A stretch of 64,000 nt of DNA. Source: Cephalopachus bancanus. Taxonomy: Eukaryota > Chordata > Mammalia > Primates > Tarsiidae. The stretch is taken from NCBI GenBank assembly GCA_027257055.1, contig JAPVLO010000146.1, positions 3,038,001 to 3,102,000 on the forward strand, written 5' to 3'. Below the pieces are notes generated by a model. It did no database searches, was not told where the DNA came from, and worked only from the letters and a program-made list of their open reading frames with translations. Shown piece after piece: positions 14,571 to 27,345 of this stretch (position 1 is its first letter; the number at the start of each line of letters is the position of its first letter). Position numbers and translations under genes: made by a program.

Positions 14571-16439
14571 TGCATTGTCCCAAGCTGGATATGAACCCTT
14601 CAAAGGCAGTGGTTTCATTTTTCACCTCTGCAACTTCACAGCCAGAACACAGTATGCACCCACTGAATTTTGAATTATGTAATGAGATTTATTATGCACT
14701 ATTCAACAGAATAAACTCTAGTATGACTTGATTCGATTTCAGAAATTGCTAATGTGGAAATCATTTGAGAATCCAGTCCCACAAGGCCATTGTCCCCAAG
14801 TCTGAAAAAGTGTTCCATACTTTAGTAAGATTTTTAAAGTGTTAGGAAATCTGGAACAAGATGATTTATTTGGAATGCCTCATATATACTGTAGCATATA
14901 TTGGGTCACATCAGTCAACAGGACAGTGTGCAAAAGAATTTGAAAATGTTAACATCTACGTGGATGCAAAAGATGCTGTCCCACCCTAGGATTTTTTTGT
15001 TTGTTGGTTTTTGTTTTTTTCATCTTTAAGCAACAACCATGCCAAGACATTAGCTCACTATTAAGGGCAGTTCTTTTGGATCCATTCTATTGTCAAACAG
15101 TAACTGTGTCTGTTCTCAGCTCTTCACTGGGGGAAAGTCTGCCAGACCTGTAGTCTTTGCTCTAAGACCAGAAATTGTAGGCTTTTCATTTTACTATTGA
15201 TGTATATGCCAAACCCATTTTTGAAGGCTATTTTTAAACTTAAAAGGTCACCTTATATGCCGTGACATAAAGTATTACTTCAGAGAAGATCTATTCTCAT
15301 TAGTCTGTCTGAAGTCTGTGAAGACTGTCAGACAACAGTGGGGTCAACCTAGATAGCATATCGTGGTGTTGCAAGCAAGAATATCCCAACCAAGGGAATG
15401 GATCAGAAATACATACATTTGCGTATGAATAGTTAAGATCTTCTTAGCTTTCTATTTATGTAGTTCTAGCTATCTCCCATTGAAATTCAATGAAAATAAA
15501 TTATTTTAAGCCACCTTTTCCTTCAGAAATCTAGTATTTATCATCATTGTCTGGTCTCCATTGTCAGTGAAGATTTTCAGGAAAGACTGCTTTCCAGTTT
15601 AGCAACCTTTCGTTTGTGCAGTCTTTTAAGAAATGGAAGTTTCAGAGCTTTATTATGAAAACTTAACATTTTCAGAATACTTATCAAGTATTTGTAATGA
15701 GGAATTTAAGGTTTCATAATGAATTTTCTCAAATGAATTATATATCATATTTCTCCTCTTCTCTTCCACAAAAAGATACATAATTTATCTATAAAATAGC
15801 AAATAATTTGGAGTCTCTTGATTCCAGAACAAATTTTATTATGCAAATAAAGTCTTCAGCTAAATTTCTGTTATGTGACTATATTTTGAGTGTAAGTTTC
15901 TACATTAAAGAGTGAAGTTTTTCAGTCGAATGTTTTCACCTGTCAAATCCAAAATGCCTTGATCTTAACCTTGTCAGTGCAAATAAAGTGGTCTGCGAAG
16001 AACATTTAGGAGAAACAATAGCTAATTAGATGTTTTTACTTCATAATTTTGCATTGTGACTAAAGATATAGATAAGAAATATATTTTCTATTAGTAAGAT
16101 GAAGCAAGTAGAAAATGTAGTTTAGAAAAAGGAGAATTTTATGCATGACCTTAAATACACTTTAAAAGTTAATTATCTCAACAGAGATTAAGATAATCAT
16201 CTTCACACACATACAAAAATGAAGCAAAATGATAAAAGAACAGGTTATTACATGAAATGTGGGGGTTGTGTGTTCTTCAGTCCATTGAAATATGAATTGA
16301 ATACCCCCTATATGCCATGTAGAGAATCTGGTAATGTTTTACAATATGTTCAAGTTATTTTTACATTGATACTGTGACAAAGTTTGTCCATATCTAAATT
16401 ATTCCTTCTTTTTTGTAATTTGACTAATGTCTTGCTACT
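14571..16439. other. Unique intronic sequence
   Basis: Nothing recognisable. Some stretches (15100-15400) are less AT-rich than average, but they carry no coding signal or repeat word. Confidence 0.4.
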
Positions 16440-16580
16440 TGGTCTGCCCACCAGCAATATGGCATCAGCTTGTGAGAAATGCAAAACCACAGACCCCATT
16501 CAGACTACCAAATTTGTAGCTGAATTTCAACAAGATGCCAGGTGATTTGTGTGCACATCAAAGTTTGAGAAGCCAAGGTC
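16440..16580 (+). mobile_element. hAT MITE fossil (MER5/MER20-like)
   Basis: The phrase cttgtgagaaatgcaaaacc, a degraded cccattcagactacc, then aacaagatgccaggtgattt and catcaaagtttgagaagcca follow the usual word order of short mammalian hAT elements. Termini are not resolved. Confidence 0.55.
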
Positions 16581-18419
16581 TGGTGATTACTGACATGACT
16601 TTGACAGAAGGATATACTATGGGACAGAAACAGTTAACCTTGCTATATACTGGTATAATCACTCTCTGGCTGAGACTTGTGAATTTATTTGCATTTTAGA
16701 GGCAAATAGCAAACACAATTAGAGCATGAGCATATCATAAAGGGAAAATAAGAATGTTAAAAAGTTCTTCCTGTTTTGTCTTTGTACAACAGCTTGAGTG
16801 CTATCTTTTTTTGGCACTCCCCCTCATTCCCACAAACGGGATTATAGAAAAGAAAAGAAAGGAAAGGAAACACTGTTCTACTCTATTTAATGGGATCATT
16901 TATTGCTATTTTTTCTTTTCTCTCCAACACCTTTTAATTTATATTAAGCATTAAATTGTAATGCTGTTCCTTTTCATGGTAAAAATGTCCCCCAGTGTAT
17001 GCCTTTAAATCAAGTCATTGTTATTTTGCAAAACAAAATGCCAAATAAGTACTTAAGGGAAACACAGGCCCCTTGACCCCTGGAGCTCTCAGGAGGCTTT
17101 CCTCTGTCATCCTTCCTCCAAAGTGAAAGAGGGAAAAAAAGAGAAGGAAAAAAACAAATTTGCTGAGCCACACATTTCAAGTTGTCGACAACCCCATCCA
17201 CGAGAAAACAGAAGAAAATATATATGCTCTCTGTCCTGTCAAAAGGCTTTCACCTTATCTTGAGAGACTGTCAGGGCAGGAACATCAGTGAATGGACAGG
17301 AGTCTATTAAATTAATAAGCTGCTGGATGGTGTCTGGAGAGTTATGATGCTCCATAAATCCAGTTTGATCATGGTGGACAAGGTTTAAATCTGCAGACTT
17401 CTAATACACATCCAGTTCTTGGATTGGATTTGAAGTTTTGTGCTGGAGACACAGAGATAGTCCTGCAGCATGTGAATTAAGATTTATCTTTTTTTCCCCT
17501 ATCCTTTTTCCCCCCTCTTACACTTACAAAAATGAAAGCACCTTAGGGATCCTAGCAAATGTTACTGCTGGAAATGAAAGAACTGTTGTCAAGGTGAAAC
17601 CGTGACCTAGAAGCCTAAAATCAAACCTTGGTCACTTTATTCAAGCAGCCCTATCAGAACTGGGTGTAAAAGGTCTGTGTGGAAGGAGAGATGCCTGAAC
17701 TTATCTATAACCTATTTTATAGTGATGCCTGTCAAATTCTACTCGTCTATATTTATGACAGAAAGAAAACTAATGGTGTCAGATCTGCCCTGTAGTCGTA
17801 AAAAAATCAGAAAATATTTCTTCACCCCATTAAATAAAGTCCTCTGATACAGCTTTTACTATGATATAAGGTTTACTTGATTTTTTCTTCCAACTACTTA
17901 AAGCCAAAGAACTTTGTTTTATTATCCAAATAAATTCCCAGATAAACTCTAAAATTTTAGGTTGAGAATAACTTATTTACATGGTACTGATAAATAAAAT
18001 CCTGGGAATAAAAATGGAATTTGTTCAAAATCATAAAACTCTACTTGTTGAGTTAGTTTATTACACTGGTTATAATGTTCCAACCATGAGGAAATTTTTA
18101 CCTACATGTTCATTTCATCAATATACACTTATAATTATAAAGTTACATTTTATTTTCCTACCTTAGATCTTAGACATTAGAAAAGTCTGGAATGACAGAT
18201 GATGCTTTGTTATAAACCAATGCTACATATCCATTTCAACTTATTTAAAAGTCACCATTAGAACATTTTATCATAGAATCGTACAATTCACACAACTCTC
18301 TACTGTAACGTATTAAACCATTATAGCATCAGGGAGAGTGTCTTTAGGAGAAGGGAGTCTTCCTACAGTCAGTACACATTGCAAATAAAGTCACATTCTG
18401 GACATTGAATCATTAAATA
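16581..18419. other. Unique intronic sequence
   Basis: No transposon recognised. It contains a purine-rich stretch at 16846-16872 (repeated aaagaaaggaaa) and a pyrimidine stretch around 17490-17520. Confidence 0.4.
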
Positions 18420-18550
18420 CTGACAATATCCTGCAAAAGTGGTATAACTATCTTCACTTTTATGATAGGGCTGTTGAGGTTCCTGGAATTTAAATGACTT
18501 GTTCAAAGCATAAAGCTAACAAATAGCACAGCTCAAACTGAACCCATCAC
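18420..18550 (-). repeat. MIR fragment
   Basis: A degraded acttttatgatagggctgtt, then aatgacttgttcaaagcata and acagctcaaactgaaccc, follows MIR reverse-strand order. Confidence 0.5.
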
Positions 18551-18554
18551 TACT

Positions 18555-18735
18555 TTCCATTCATTTATTCATTCATTTTCTCTTTCTTTGTTTCTTTCTT
18601 TCTTGCCTTAATTTATTTCTTCATTCATTTAGCAGGTATTTATTCAGCAAGGGCCTACTATGTGTCAGACAGTTTTCTAAGCACTGGAGTGACAAAACAC
18701 ACAATAATCCCTGAGCTAACATTTTTGCTTAAGGG
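18555..18735 (-). repeat. L2 3' end, reverse
   Basis: It begins with ttcatttattcattcatt, then gcaggtatttattcagcaag, ggcctactatgtgtcagaca and ttctaagcactggagtgaca. This is the reverse complement of the L2 terminus. A tttctttgtttctttctttc expansion (18583-18604) sits inside it. Confidence 0.7.
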
Positions 18736-18772
18736 GCTAAAAATAAGCAATAAACTGATTCAGAGATCAAAC

Positions 18773-18776
<4 letters not shown>

Positions 18777-18823
<47 letters not shown>
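18777..18823. repeat. (CA)n microsatellite
   Basis: About 23 uninterrupted CA units immediately after the L2 fragment. Length polymorphism is expected. Open frames crossing it (18662-18844 and 18729-18959) are artefacts. Confidence 0.95.
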
Positions 18824-18825
<2 letters not shown>

Positions 18826-19247
18826 CATCTCCCTACCTCCTTAACATAGAACCAACTGAAAAAACAGGAGATTTCGTGCAACCCTCTTGTTTGCTGAAAG
18901 TATGTGCTCTGGGTTTTTCTTATTGACCTCTGAAAATTACTAATTTTTCTGTGAAACATTATTTGAGCTTTCCTCCATAACTTACCAGTACATTTCTGAT
19001 CATTAAAGTCCTGGCCTGTGACATCAGTACACTACCCATTATTGTCAGAGATTAAATGGATAGTTTGATAATTACCTCATACAATTCCATTGTAAATAAA
19101 TCTCTGTGTCACTGTCTCTCTCCACCATATCAGTACCATGTCCCTAGCCAGGAAATGTTTAAGAAAACAGATGAGTCCAAAACCACATTCTTGCAGGTCA
19201 GAAAATTTTGGCTTGGTGAGACCAAGAGGAGGGGTAAATCTTCAAGA

Positions 19248-19570
19248 CCATGACTCCTTTTTTTTTTTTTTTTTTTTTTTGAGTTGGAGTCTCACTCTGT
19301 CACCCAGACTGGAGTGCAATGGCCACTCCTAGCCACCACAGCCTCGACCTGCTGGGATCTGGTGATCCTTACACCTCAGCCTTCCAAGTGGCTGGAACTA
19401 CAGGTGTGCGCTACCACGTCTGACTAATTTTTTTTGATTTATTGTAGAGATGAGGTTTTGTCAAGTTGCCCAGGCGGGTCTTGAACCCGCAGGCTCAGGC
19501 AATCCACTCACCTCGCCCTCCCAAAGTCCTGGGATTACAGGCTGAGCCACCGAGCCCGGCCCATGACTCC
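19248..19570 (-). mobile_element. Alu with 10-bp TSD and long A-tail
   Basis: The body is 19258-19560, with a T-run of about 23 at its left edge. It is flanked by ccatgactcc at 19248-19257 and 19561-19570. It has the longer linker (caagttgcccaggcgg) and a T-arm-like box with one change. Confidence 0.96.
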
Positions 19571-20219
19571 CTGCTTCTGGAAGTTCAAGACCAATCCTAG
19601 AGCCTGTGTCAATAGAAGAATCTCCCTTGCTTGCAAAAGCCAGAAGGAGATCATTATCATGTTTGCTTCTATTCAGATGCTAGCAGAACTTGAGGAAAAA
19701 AATACTGAAAATTTTGGAAGACTTTGTGAACATTCCACAAACAGCATCTCCCTTAAACATTTACTTGTGTTCTGATTCCAGAATACATAATGCTTGATTC
19801 TGGAATATATTTCCAGAAACAGAGTTTGGATTGATGCCTGGTTGATAGTGAATGTTTAAGAAATATTTATTGAGTGAATAAATGAAAGCTTGACTTTTTT
19901 GGTCTCCTATGCCTTTTTTTGCCCTAGTTTCTTAAGTGTAAAGTAGAGAGAATAGATTGAATTGGAAAGTAATAAAAAGATAACAATCTATATTTAACAT
20001 ATTCATATTTAAGGGGTGTGATATGCTGATGGCTTTCTTGTTTCTCTATTCTTATGAGATTTTGTATTATACAATAGTTGCCTTATTTTTCATAACTATT
20101 GAGTTTTCAGCCACGCCAAATGGAACTACATGGGAAGTATACATGACTCAACATCTACTCTTCTATACAGAAATAAAATATTTGAAGTTAAAAGACAAAA
20201 AGAGGGAAATAAAAATTTG
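19571..20219. other. Unique sequence with a short L2 tail
   Basis: At about 19845-19890 the text tgtttaagaaatatttattg, then agtgaataaatgaa, looks like the last bases of a + strand L2. The rest is unclassified AT-rich DNA. Confidence 0.4.
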
Positions 20220-20375
20220 TTGAGCACCTACTCTATAGACAATCCCTGTGTGTTTTATCTCCTCATAGTTGTTCTGTGTGAGTGGCTATAATTATTACAG
20301 ATGAAGAAACTGAGAATATATTTTGGCCAAGGTTACATAGCTAGAGAAGGATAGAGTTAGGTTTGTCCACAACAC
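20220..20375 (-). repeat. MIR
   Basis: It reads tgagcacctactctatagac, then cctcatagttgttctgtgtg, tacagatgaagaaactgaga and aaggttacatagctagagaa, the MIR reverse order with most core words intact. Confidence 0.75.
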
Positions 20376-20619
20376 AACATTACCTAAAAATATAATGATG
20401 TTCATTTCCATCCAGGTATTTATTTATCTTTTAGTCATGCTAAAATTTGACTGCCTTCCAAATTAATAAAGCAATTCAGTACATAATGGTTCGAATCTAA
20501 ACAAAAAAAAATTTGAAAAAATACCAAAAGATAGGAAATAAATTACTTTATAAGTAAATAGAGCATTTTCAGAAGAAAAGTGTCAATACTATTAATTCTA
20601 GTTTCTCTAATTTGTCTTT

Positions 20620-20960
20620 TTCAGTTAAGATTGGCATACAATTAAATGTACACATTTTAAGTGTACAAACAAGATACAGAATATAATCATCACCCCAGAA
20701 AGATCTCTCATGTTCCAAAAAGCAGCCACTATTGATTTATATTAACATAGATTAGTTTTGTCTATTCTTCATCAAAAAAATGAAATCATGCACTTTATTA
20801 TTTCTTTTGCTCAACATGTTTAGAGACTCATTCATGTTGTTTTGTGTTTCAGTAGTGTTTTGTTTGTTGGTTTTAATGACCGATGACTATGCCACCATTT
20901 AAAAAATTCATTTTCCTATTATTAGACATTTGGGTTATTTCCTTCACATCTGTAGGGATG
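20620..20960 (-). mobile_element. Old L1/HAL1-type fragment
   Basis: It shows the antisense pattern of old L1 3' regions: cacattttaagtgtacaaac, a catcaccccagaaag-type stretch, ttttgctcaacatgtttaga, actcattcatgttgttttgt, and then gacatttgggttatttcc. Strongly diverged. Confidence 0.6.
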
Positions 20961-23900
20961 CATTCCTCAAAAGTAGAAAATGGTTTTATTAAGACAGTCT
21001 GCAAGCCTTTCTTAATATTTTATCAAGAGACATTTTAACTAAAAGAGTTTTGTCAGAAAAGGAAGGACACAAGTCAAAATCCTTTGCTTTTGTATTTCAG
21101 TGACCTTTGAATCTTATTGACCCCAATCAGTCTCTAGAAATCAAAGCAGATTGCATCAGCAGATTTTCCTGCACCTCCAATCTTTCAGTAATCTTCTTGA
21201 CTGCCTAACCAAAGTGATTCAAAGATGAATGAATTTAAAGATTCTTCAGTGATGCTGGTGTGTGAATATACATGTGCTTCTTCACTTTTCGGGTCTTTAT
21301 TTCTCTTTGTCTTATTAATTGCCTTCCACAAAGCAACGGAGCTATCTTAAATGTACTTTGAAATCCCTGGATGAAAACAGCCAAAGCCATGAAAAATATC
21401 AGCATTATTATATCAGTTAATAGGCAATTGAAGCTATGAAAGGAATAACCAGAAAGACAAATGAATGGCCAAGAGGTAAAACAATTATTTAAAGGAGAAA
21501 TAATGGGTAATAGTAGCCAGGGTTCTGAGAACAGGAATAAAATATATCAGAGGAGATGGATCTTAAAGGAATGTGGTACACTTAGGCTTAATTAGAGGAC
21601 TGTGAAAGTGGACACGACCAGATAATATCGCATCTTTGGTAACTCTTTACATGAATTAGTTAACACGGTAAGAGCAATCTTAGAGTATATTTTGATCAGT
21701 ATTTTATAGAAGCATGCTAATTATTGCCAGAAATACCTTTTTTGAAAAGTAAATTTTTGAGAAGTTTTTCAGAACCCAGAATGCTCGTATGTTAAACAGA
21801 GAGAGGAAAAAAAAAAGCAAATAAATAACAAAATCCTGAGAAACAAGAAATCATACAGTTAACAGCAATTGGTTGCTATGCCCTAACCTTCAACTCTGAA
21901 ACTATGACAAACTAATGTGGTTGATCTGTTAGTTGAAACAAATGTTCAGAAATGTTGGAACGGAAGCACATGAGACGTGAGGGAGTGTGTTGGTTCTCTG
22001 GCCAAATAGTCCACTGATAGTAGAGGATGGGCAATTCATTTAAACATTCAAGAATAAATAAATTATTTTTTGCTGTACATGTGAGAGGAGTAGCATGTAA
22101 CAAACAATTACACTTCTACTAGTTGTTTATAATAAGACTTCTTTAATCTATATAGACGATTTTAGAGTTACATTGTAAAATGTCTTTAAAACTCTAATTA
22201 AAGGATAGAATAACTCAGATACAAAATTTGTTTTCAGGCACTTGCAGAAATACAATTTTATAGAATTATGCTTTTCATTTGCCCAAACAACTTAAATCCT
22301 GTGAGGGTAAGGATAATAATTTCATTTATAGTTTTGCATGAGTTTAAAATTAAGGCTCAAAAATAAGAATTTACTTACCAAGCCACCCTGTTCTCAAAAA
22401 AATATAGAGACTAAGGATAAATAAAAGCTTTTCAGACATAAAGATTTATTTCTTGAAGTTCTTCAGGAGATAAGCGTTAAATAACTGCTAGCATTCATTA
22501 GGAAGTACAACTGACTTGGAATGGAAAAAATGTCTTTTGTTTTATCCTGATACTAACAGAGGTTGCAAAAGAAAGATAAACTCTTTCCAGAACTCTTTAG
22601 TTTGCTATTCATAATAACTTGTTTTATGAATAATCAGCCAATCTTTGAAAACTGTCTTGAATAAATTAACTGGAAACTGATAATCAAATACATTTGTTGA
22701 TTAAACTTGAAAGTCATCTTGGGCTTAAAAGACTGAGGCTCCTCTCCCTTATGGCATGTTTTTAACTTGCTGCATCCCTAATAACGTGTAACAGGGCTTG
22801 TAGAGTAGTTTCCAGAGAAGGAAATCTTAATGGAACCCCAGGTAACTCCACCTCAGCTGCACATCCGTTCTAAATATTAGCGCGCACAACCTTGTAATGC
22901 AAATCCAGAATCGGCAGCACTTTCTCTTTATGTGATAAAAATGCTACAGACCATAATATATGACAGTGATTGTGAAGAAAGGAATTCCTACCCCTACCAA
23001 TGAATTAAAGCAAGACACTAAGGGTAAAAGTAAATGTTATACATGTATGAGAAAATGCCTCTGACAAGGATAGTAGTTCAAAGCATATATACATACACAT
23101 ATACATATATGTATAAATATGCTTCAATGAATATGTGTCTATATATATACATGCAGATAGACATAGGCTTTCTTAAATCACAATAGCTAAATTTCTTAAT
23201 TCTGAAAATTGAACTTTTGGTATCACCATGCCCCCTAGCTCCACATTAAAGTATTGTAAAAGCTTTGAATAATCAGATGGTTGTCATGTTTCTCCTTAAA
23301 ACAATTTATCTCTTAAGAAACTCTTACTAATACTACATAGCATTTCACATAAAACATCAAATTTCAGATCAAATACAATATCATAGAAAGCATCACACTG
23401 CAAACATAAAATAAATGACAATCAAGAAAAAATATAAACCAATGCTTTAAATACACCTTAGTGGCCTAAAAAAAGCTGGTTCATTCTTCTCATTCTCAAC
23501 ATTTTTATTTAGTGGACTGAGGACTAAATAAAAGCTGCCTAGGGCCGGAGAATAGGGCACTTTCATGTTATGCTTTGATTTGCCAAAATTCAAAAGCAGA
23601 GAAATGCATCAAATATCCAAAAACAGCGTGGATGGCAAATATCTATAATCCTGATGAAAAACATTTTAATCTAAATTTTGTAAACCTGGGTGAGTTGCTT
23701 AATATGCTTTGAAAACCCAATTATATGAGTTAAGTAGAGAACTGCCTCTTGGCAACCCAGATTATGAGTAAAAATTTTGAAAGAAAACAAGGAAGAAAAA
23801 TAGAAGGACATTGTTTATATTTAATAAGAGTTTTGCATGGATGTGGAATCATATTTCTCTTTTGTTCTTTGAAGAGACTAACTCTGAAGAGACTAATGTA

Positions 23901-25639
23901 TTCATTGGGCTGTTAAAATTTTTGTGAATATAAGTCTGCATAAATCCTTTACCCTAAGGTTTCATATGTCTTCCTAACATGTATTCTGGTGAATATAACA
24001 TTCTTGATACAGAACGAAATCTGTAAAATCTACCTGTCCAAAATAGGGAAATTATATTTTTAATTGTTAGACCACAGACCTCTAGAACACTTTTCAGCTG
24101 AGAGTGTCTGTTGGCAGTATAGTTTCAGTAAAGGCTCCAGGGAAGTGCTAAGACCAGCTTCACTTTTCCCCTTTTTCTCTTTTAATCCCTGTGGGGCTCT
24201 GTGATTTTTTTTTTTTTCATGGCTGGACTAAAGTTGTGTCAACGGGAGACTTGCACCATAAAGGCTGAAATGTTAAAGAAAGCTGCAAGGAACAGCTTTG
24301 AGGCAAGGTTTCAAGCTTTGTCATCACGCTTGAAGAATTTTCTGTTTAATGTACTGTAATGCAGTATTCAATGGGGACACGTTTAATTGAGTTTTACACA
24401 ACCCAGTTGGGAGTAGCGCTGCAAGGTAGGTGATGTCTAGGTTTTTAATCTTCCACTCCGGAGAGGTTTGTTGACGGAGAGGTTCTTTCTCTTTGTGAGA
24501 AAAAAAAGGAAGCATGAGAAATGATACATCCGTGGATAAAACCAATTGGCAACCCCCAAAGGAATGAGGGCGATAAGGCAAATCCAGCACTTGTAAGAAA
24601 TAAAAGAATCCAACTGTTAATTTAAATGAGAAACAACACGTGTGATGAAGGAGGCAGGGAGGCTGGGCTCAGGACTGGGAGGAACTGAGACTGACAAATA
24701 CACCCACTGATGCAGGAGGAAGGAATTCTAGCAAACAATTGGGGACTTGTTAGGGGGATTATCAGGGAGATACTTACTGGTTTGTATTTTTAAGGAAAAT
24801 AACAAGAGAAGGGGGCATTCTTACATTAGGATAATGAATAACAAGGCACGAGTGGGTGGGGAGGGAGCTGCTATTACACAAACAGTACTTAAAATAAATC
24901 ACCATTTCTTTCTAAAGTCCTAACCTAACCCCTGTATCAACTTGGGTAAAAATAGCACCGGACCCTGTCAAAAAGACAAAATAATACCTTATATATATCA
25001 GCTCCAAGGTATTAAATTTTCTTAGCTCTGGCAGTCCTTTTTTCTCCTTCTTTAGCAGCCTAAGCTGGCAAAAGCTCAACGCGGCTGCAGCATCCAAAGA
25101 CTGCATTTCTGTTTTGTCTCCATGGCACTGGGCCTAATATGCAGCTCCAAAGTTGGTCCAAGCAGAACACTTACAAAAAAATTTTTTTGAAATATTTATT
25201 ATCAACTTTTTGGTCCCCGGCAAAGGAGGGAAAGTAGATAAAGGATTACTTAGTATACAAATATATTTAAAGTACCCACTTAAAAAGGAATGCTTGTACT
25301 CTACCACTTTTTTTTTTTGCAGCATCTCCTGGGACTGTCCCCTTTGATGCTGTCTCTAATGGTGAAGGCTAGTTTTTGGTGTGCCTGCTGTTCCATCCCT
25401 GCAGAAGAGTGTGCATGATAGCACAGCTTCCTCTGAAATTCCTACACCCCACCTGCAATGAGAGACAACCCTGAAAGAATGTTCTCTTATCTTTCATCAG
25501 TGTTTGTGGCATGCAGATAACTAATGTGCTGTTGCCTGTCAGGGTTGTTGCTAATTTAAGACTGCTGACATGGTGCCTGATAGCTTGCTCTTTAGTATAT
25601 TACTGCCATGAGAAGCATTGCTTTTTTATCCTTTAAAAT
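20961..25639. other. Large unique intronic block, about 4.7 kb
   Basis: No Alu, L1, LTR or MIR is recognisable here, making this the longest repeat-poor stretch besides the last 5 kb. A purine/pyrimidine-balanced part at 24100-25130 stands out from the AT-rich surroundings. The reverse open frame 24324-24590 lies in it but has no plausible splice frame or family resemblance. An imperfect (TACATA)-type stretch is at 23085-23160. Confidence 0.45.
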
Positions 25640-25785
25640 TAATTGACTTTATTCAACAAATCTCTTCAAGACTAGGCACTGGGAATTAAATAGAGAAACA
25701 TTCAGACACTCTCCTGTCTTCATGCAGCTTACAGGTTAGTAGGGGATAAAATAAGGGTCGCACAGATAAATATAACCTTTTTAAT
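25640..25785 (-). repeat. L2 3' end, reverse
   Basis: The words ttgactttattcaacaaatc, actaggcactgggaattaaa, gtcttcatgcagcttacagg and ttagtaggggataaaataag follow the reverse-complement order of the L2 tail. Confidence 0.65.
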
Positions 25786-25867
25786 TAAAAAGTTGACTTG
25801 TGATTAGAATTTGGGATAGTGTACAGAAATAATTTTTGTTTTATTCATAGAATTGACCTAAGAGAAT

Positions 25868-26932
25868 ACTTAGGTCAGGGATCCCCAACCCCCAAACCAC
25901 CAACCTATTCAGATCCTGTGGCCTGTTAGGAACTGGGCCACACAACTGGGAGTGGCTGACCAGTGAGTGAAGCTTCATTTGCATTTACTGCCACTTTCAG
26001 TTGCTTGCATTACCACCTGAGCTCTGCCTCCTGACAGATCTGTGGCAACATTAGATTCTCATTGGAGTGAAAATTCTATTGTGAACTGTACCTGGATCTA
26101 GGTTGCCCACTCCCTATGAGAATCTAATGCCTGATGATATGAGGTGGAGCTAAAGTGGTGATGATAGCGTTGGGTTGCAGCTGCAAATATAAATTAACAT
26201 TAGCAGTGAGGTTTGACTCCACAGAGACCATAATAAATCAATTGCTTACAGACTCTTTATAAAAAACCCTATCAGTGAGTGGGAAGTGAATAGATGTACT
26301 TCAATACAGCTGCATCTGGTGACAGACTTTAAGTCAAAATCCAACACTTATTTTAGTCTGCTCATGGCCTACCCATTATTTTACTTATCATTTCTGTCTG
26401 TGCCTGTTTTTTCTTTTTTAAACAGTGAGTGAGTTGTATAATTATTTCATAATATATTACAATGTAGTAGTAATAGAAAAAGAAATTCGCAATAAGTGTT
26501 ATGTACTTGGATCTTTCTGAAACTATTCTCCTCTTTCTCTTGTCCATGGGAAAATTGTCCTTCAAGAAACTGGTCCCAAGCTGGGCTTGGTGGCTCAACC
26601 TGTAATCCTGCGCCTTTGGGAGGCTGAGGTGAGTGGATTGCCTGAACCCGTGGGTTCAAGACCTGCCTGGGCACTTGGCGAGACCTCATCTCTACAATAA
26701 AAATCAAAAAATTAGCCGGGCGTGGTAGCACGCGCCTGTAATTCCAGCTACTTGGAAGGATGAGGTGGAAGGATCGCCAGAGCCCAGTAGGTCGAGGCTG
26801 CGGTGGCCGGGAGCGGCCACTGCACTCCAGTCTGGGTGACAGAGTGAGACTCCAACTCAAAAAAAAAAAAAAAAAAAGAAAAAAAGAAACTGGTCCCTGA
26901 TGCCAAAAAGGTTGGGGACCATTGATTTAGAT
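25868..26932 (+). mobile_element. hAT-Charlie DNA transposon (MER1/Charlie3-like), split by an Alu
   Basis: The left end cagggatccccaaccccc (from 25876) and right end ggttggggaccattg (to 26924) are near-perfect terminal inverted repeats of the MER1/Charlie family. Internal words include ggcctgttaggaactgggcc, cctgagctctgcctcctgac, ttagattctcattggagtga and caggttagt-free mid sequence with gagaatctaatgcctgatga. Flanks acttaggt and atttagat (6 of 8 matching) fit the 8-bp duplication of hAT insertion. An Alu (26578-26883) interrupts the right part. No transposase reading frame survives. Confidence 0.88.
26564..26897 (+). mobile_element. Alu nested in the hAT element
   Basis: The body is about 26578-26883, flanked by a perfect 14-bp repeat aagaaactggtccc (26564-26577 and 26884-26897). 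The insertion therefore post-dates the transposon. The linker is intermediate (ctgggcacttggcgagacc). The right arm keeps the full GGCC hairpin with one G-T pair. Open frames across it are Alu-derived. Confidence 0.97.
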
Positions 26933-26954
26933 AATCTAATACAGATCATTTTGC

Positions 26955-27065
26955 TTGTTACATCTATTCATTTAACAAATATGCATATTTGTCATGTACC
27001 TATTATGTATCAGACATTGTGTTAAGACTTCATATAAAGCAAAAACTGAAACAGAAACTTTTTTA
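26955..27065 (-). repeat. L2 3' end, reverse
   Basis: The phrases ctattcatttaacaaatatg, tacctattatgtatcagaca and ttgtgttaagacttcatata match L2 terminus words in reverse. Confidence 0.6.
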
Positions 27066-27179
27066 CTTACAGTCTAGCATTTTTCTCAATTCTTGTTGTA
27101 GCCTTATAAAATGACTATTAGAAAGATCTTATTTAAAACTGTGAGGTATCATACAAGTCACAATGCACTTTTGTTTTTA

Positions 27180-27345
27180 TTATTTCATTGAATATGTGCA
27201 GCAGTCACATGAGTTTGGTATTAACCCATTTTATAGAAGAGATATCTGAGGCACAGAGAGATAAAGTAATTTTGCAAAGGTTTCACAAGAAATTAAAATA
27301 AAATGTGTGGCTCCAAATTTAGTCCAGCATAATGTTTACTTTACT
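27180..27345 (-). repeat. MIR
   Basis: It contains cccattttatagaagagata, then ctgaggcacagagagataaa and gtaattttgcaaaggtttca in MIR reverse order. Confidence 0.7.

Noticed and set aside
24324..24590. An 88-residue reverse open frame in a GC-richer region
   Set aside because: No family resemblance, no convincing splice sites and no support beyond length.
26447..26860. A 137-residue reverse open frame
   Set aside because: It is an antisense Alu translation (SLTLSPRLECSGRSRPPQ-type peptide), seen again at 29793, 32546, 34708, 40074, 40925 and 55042.
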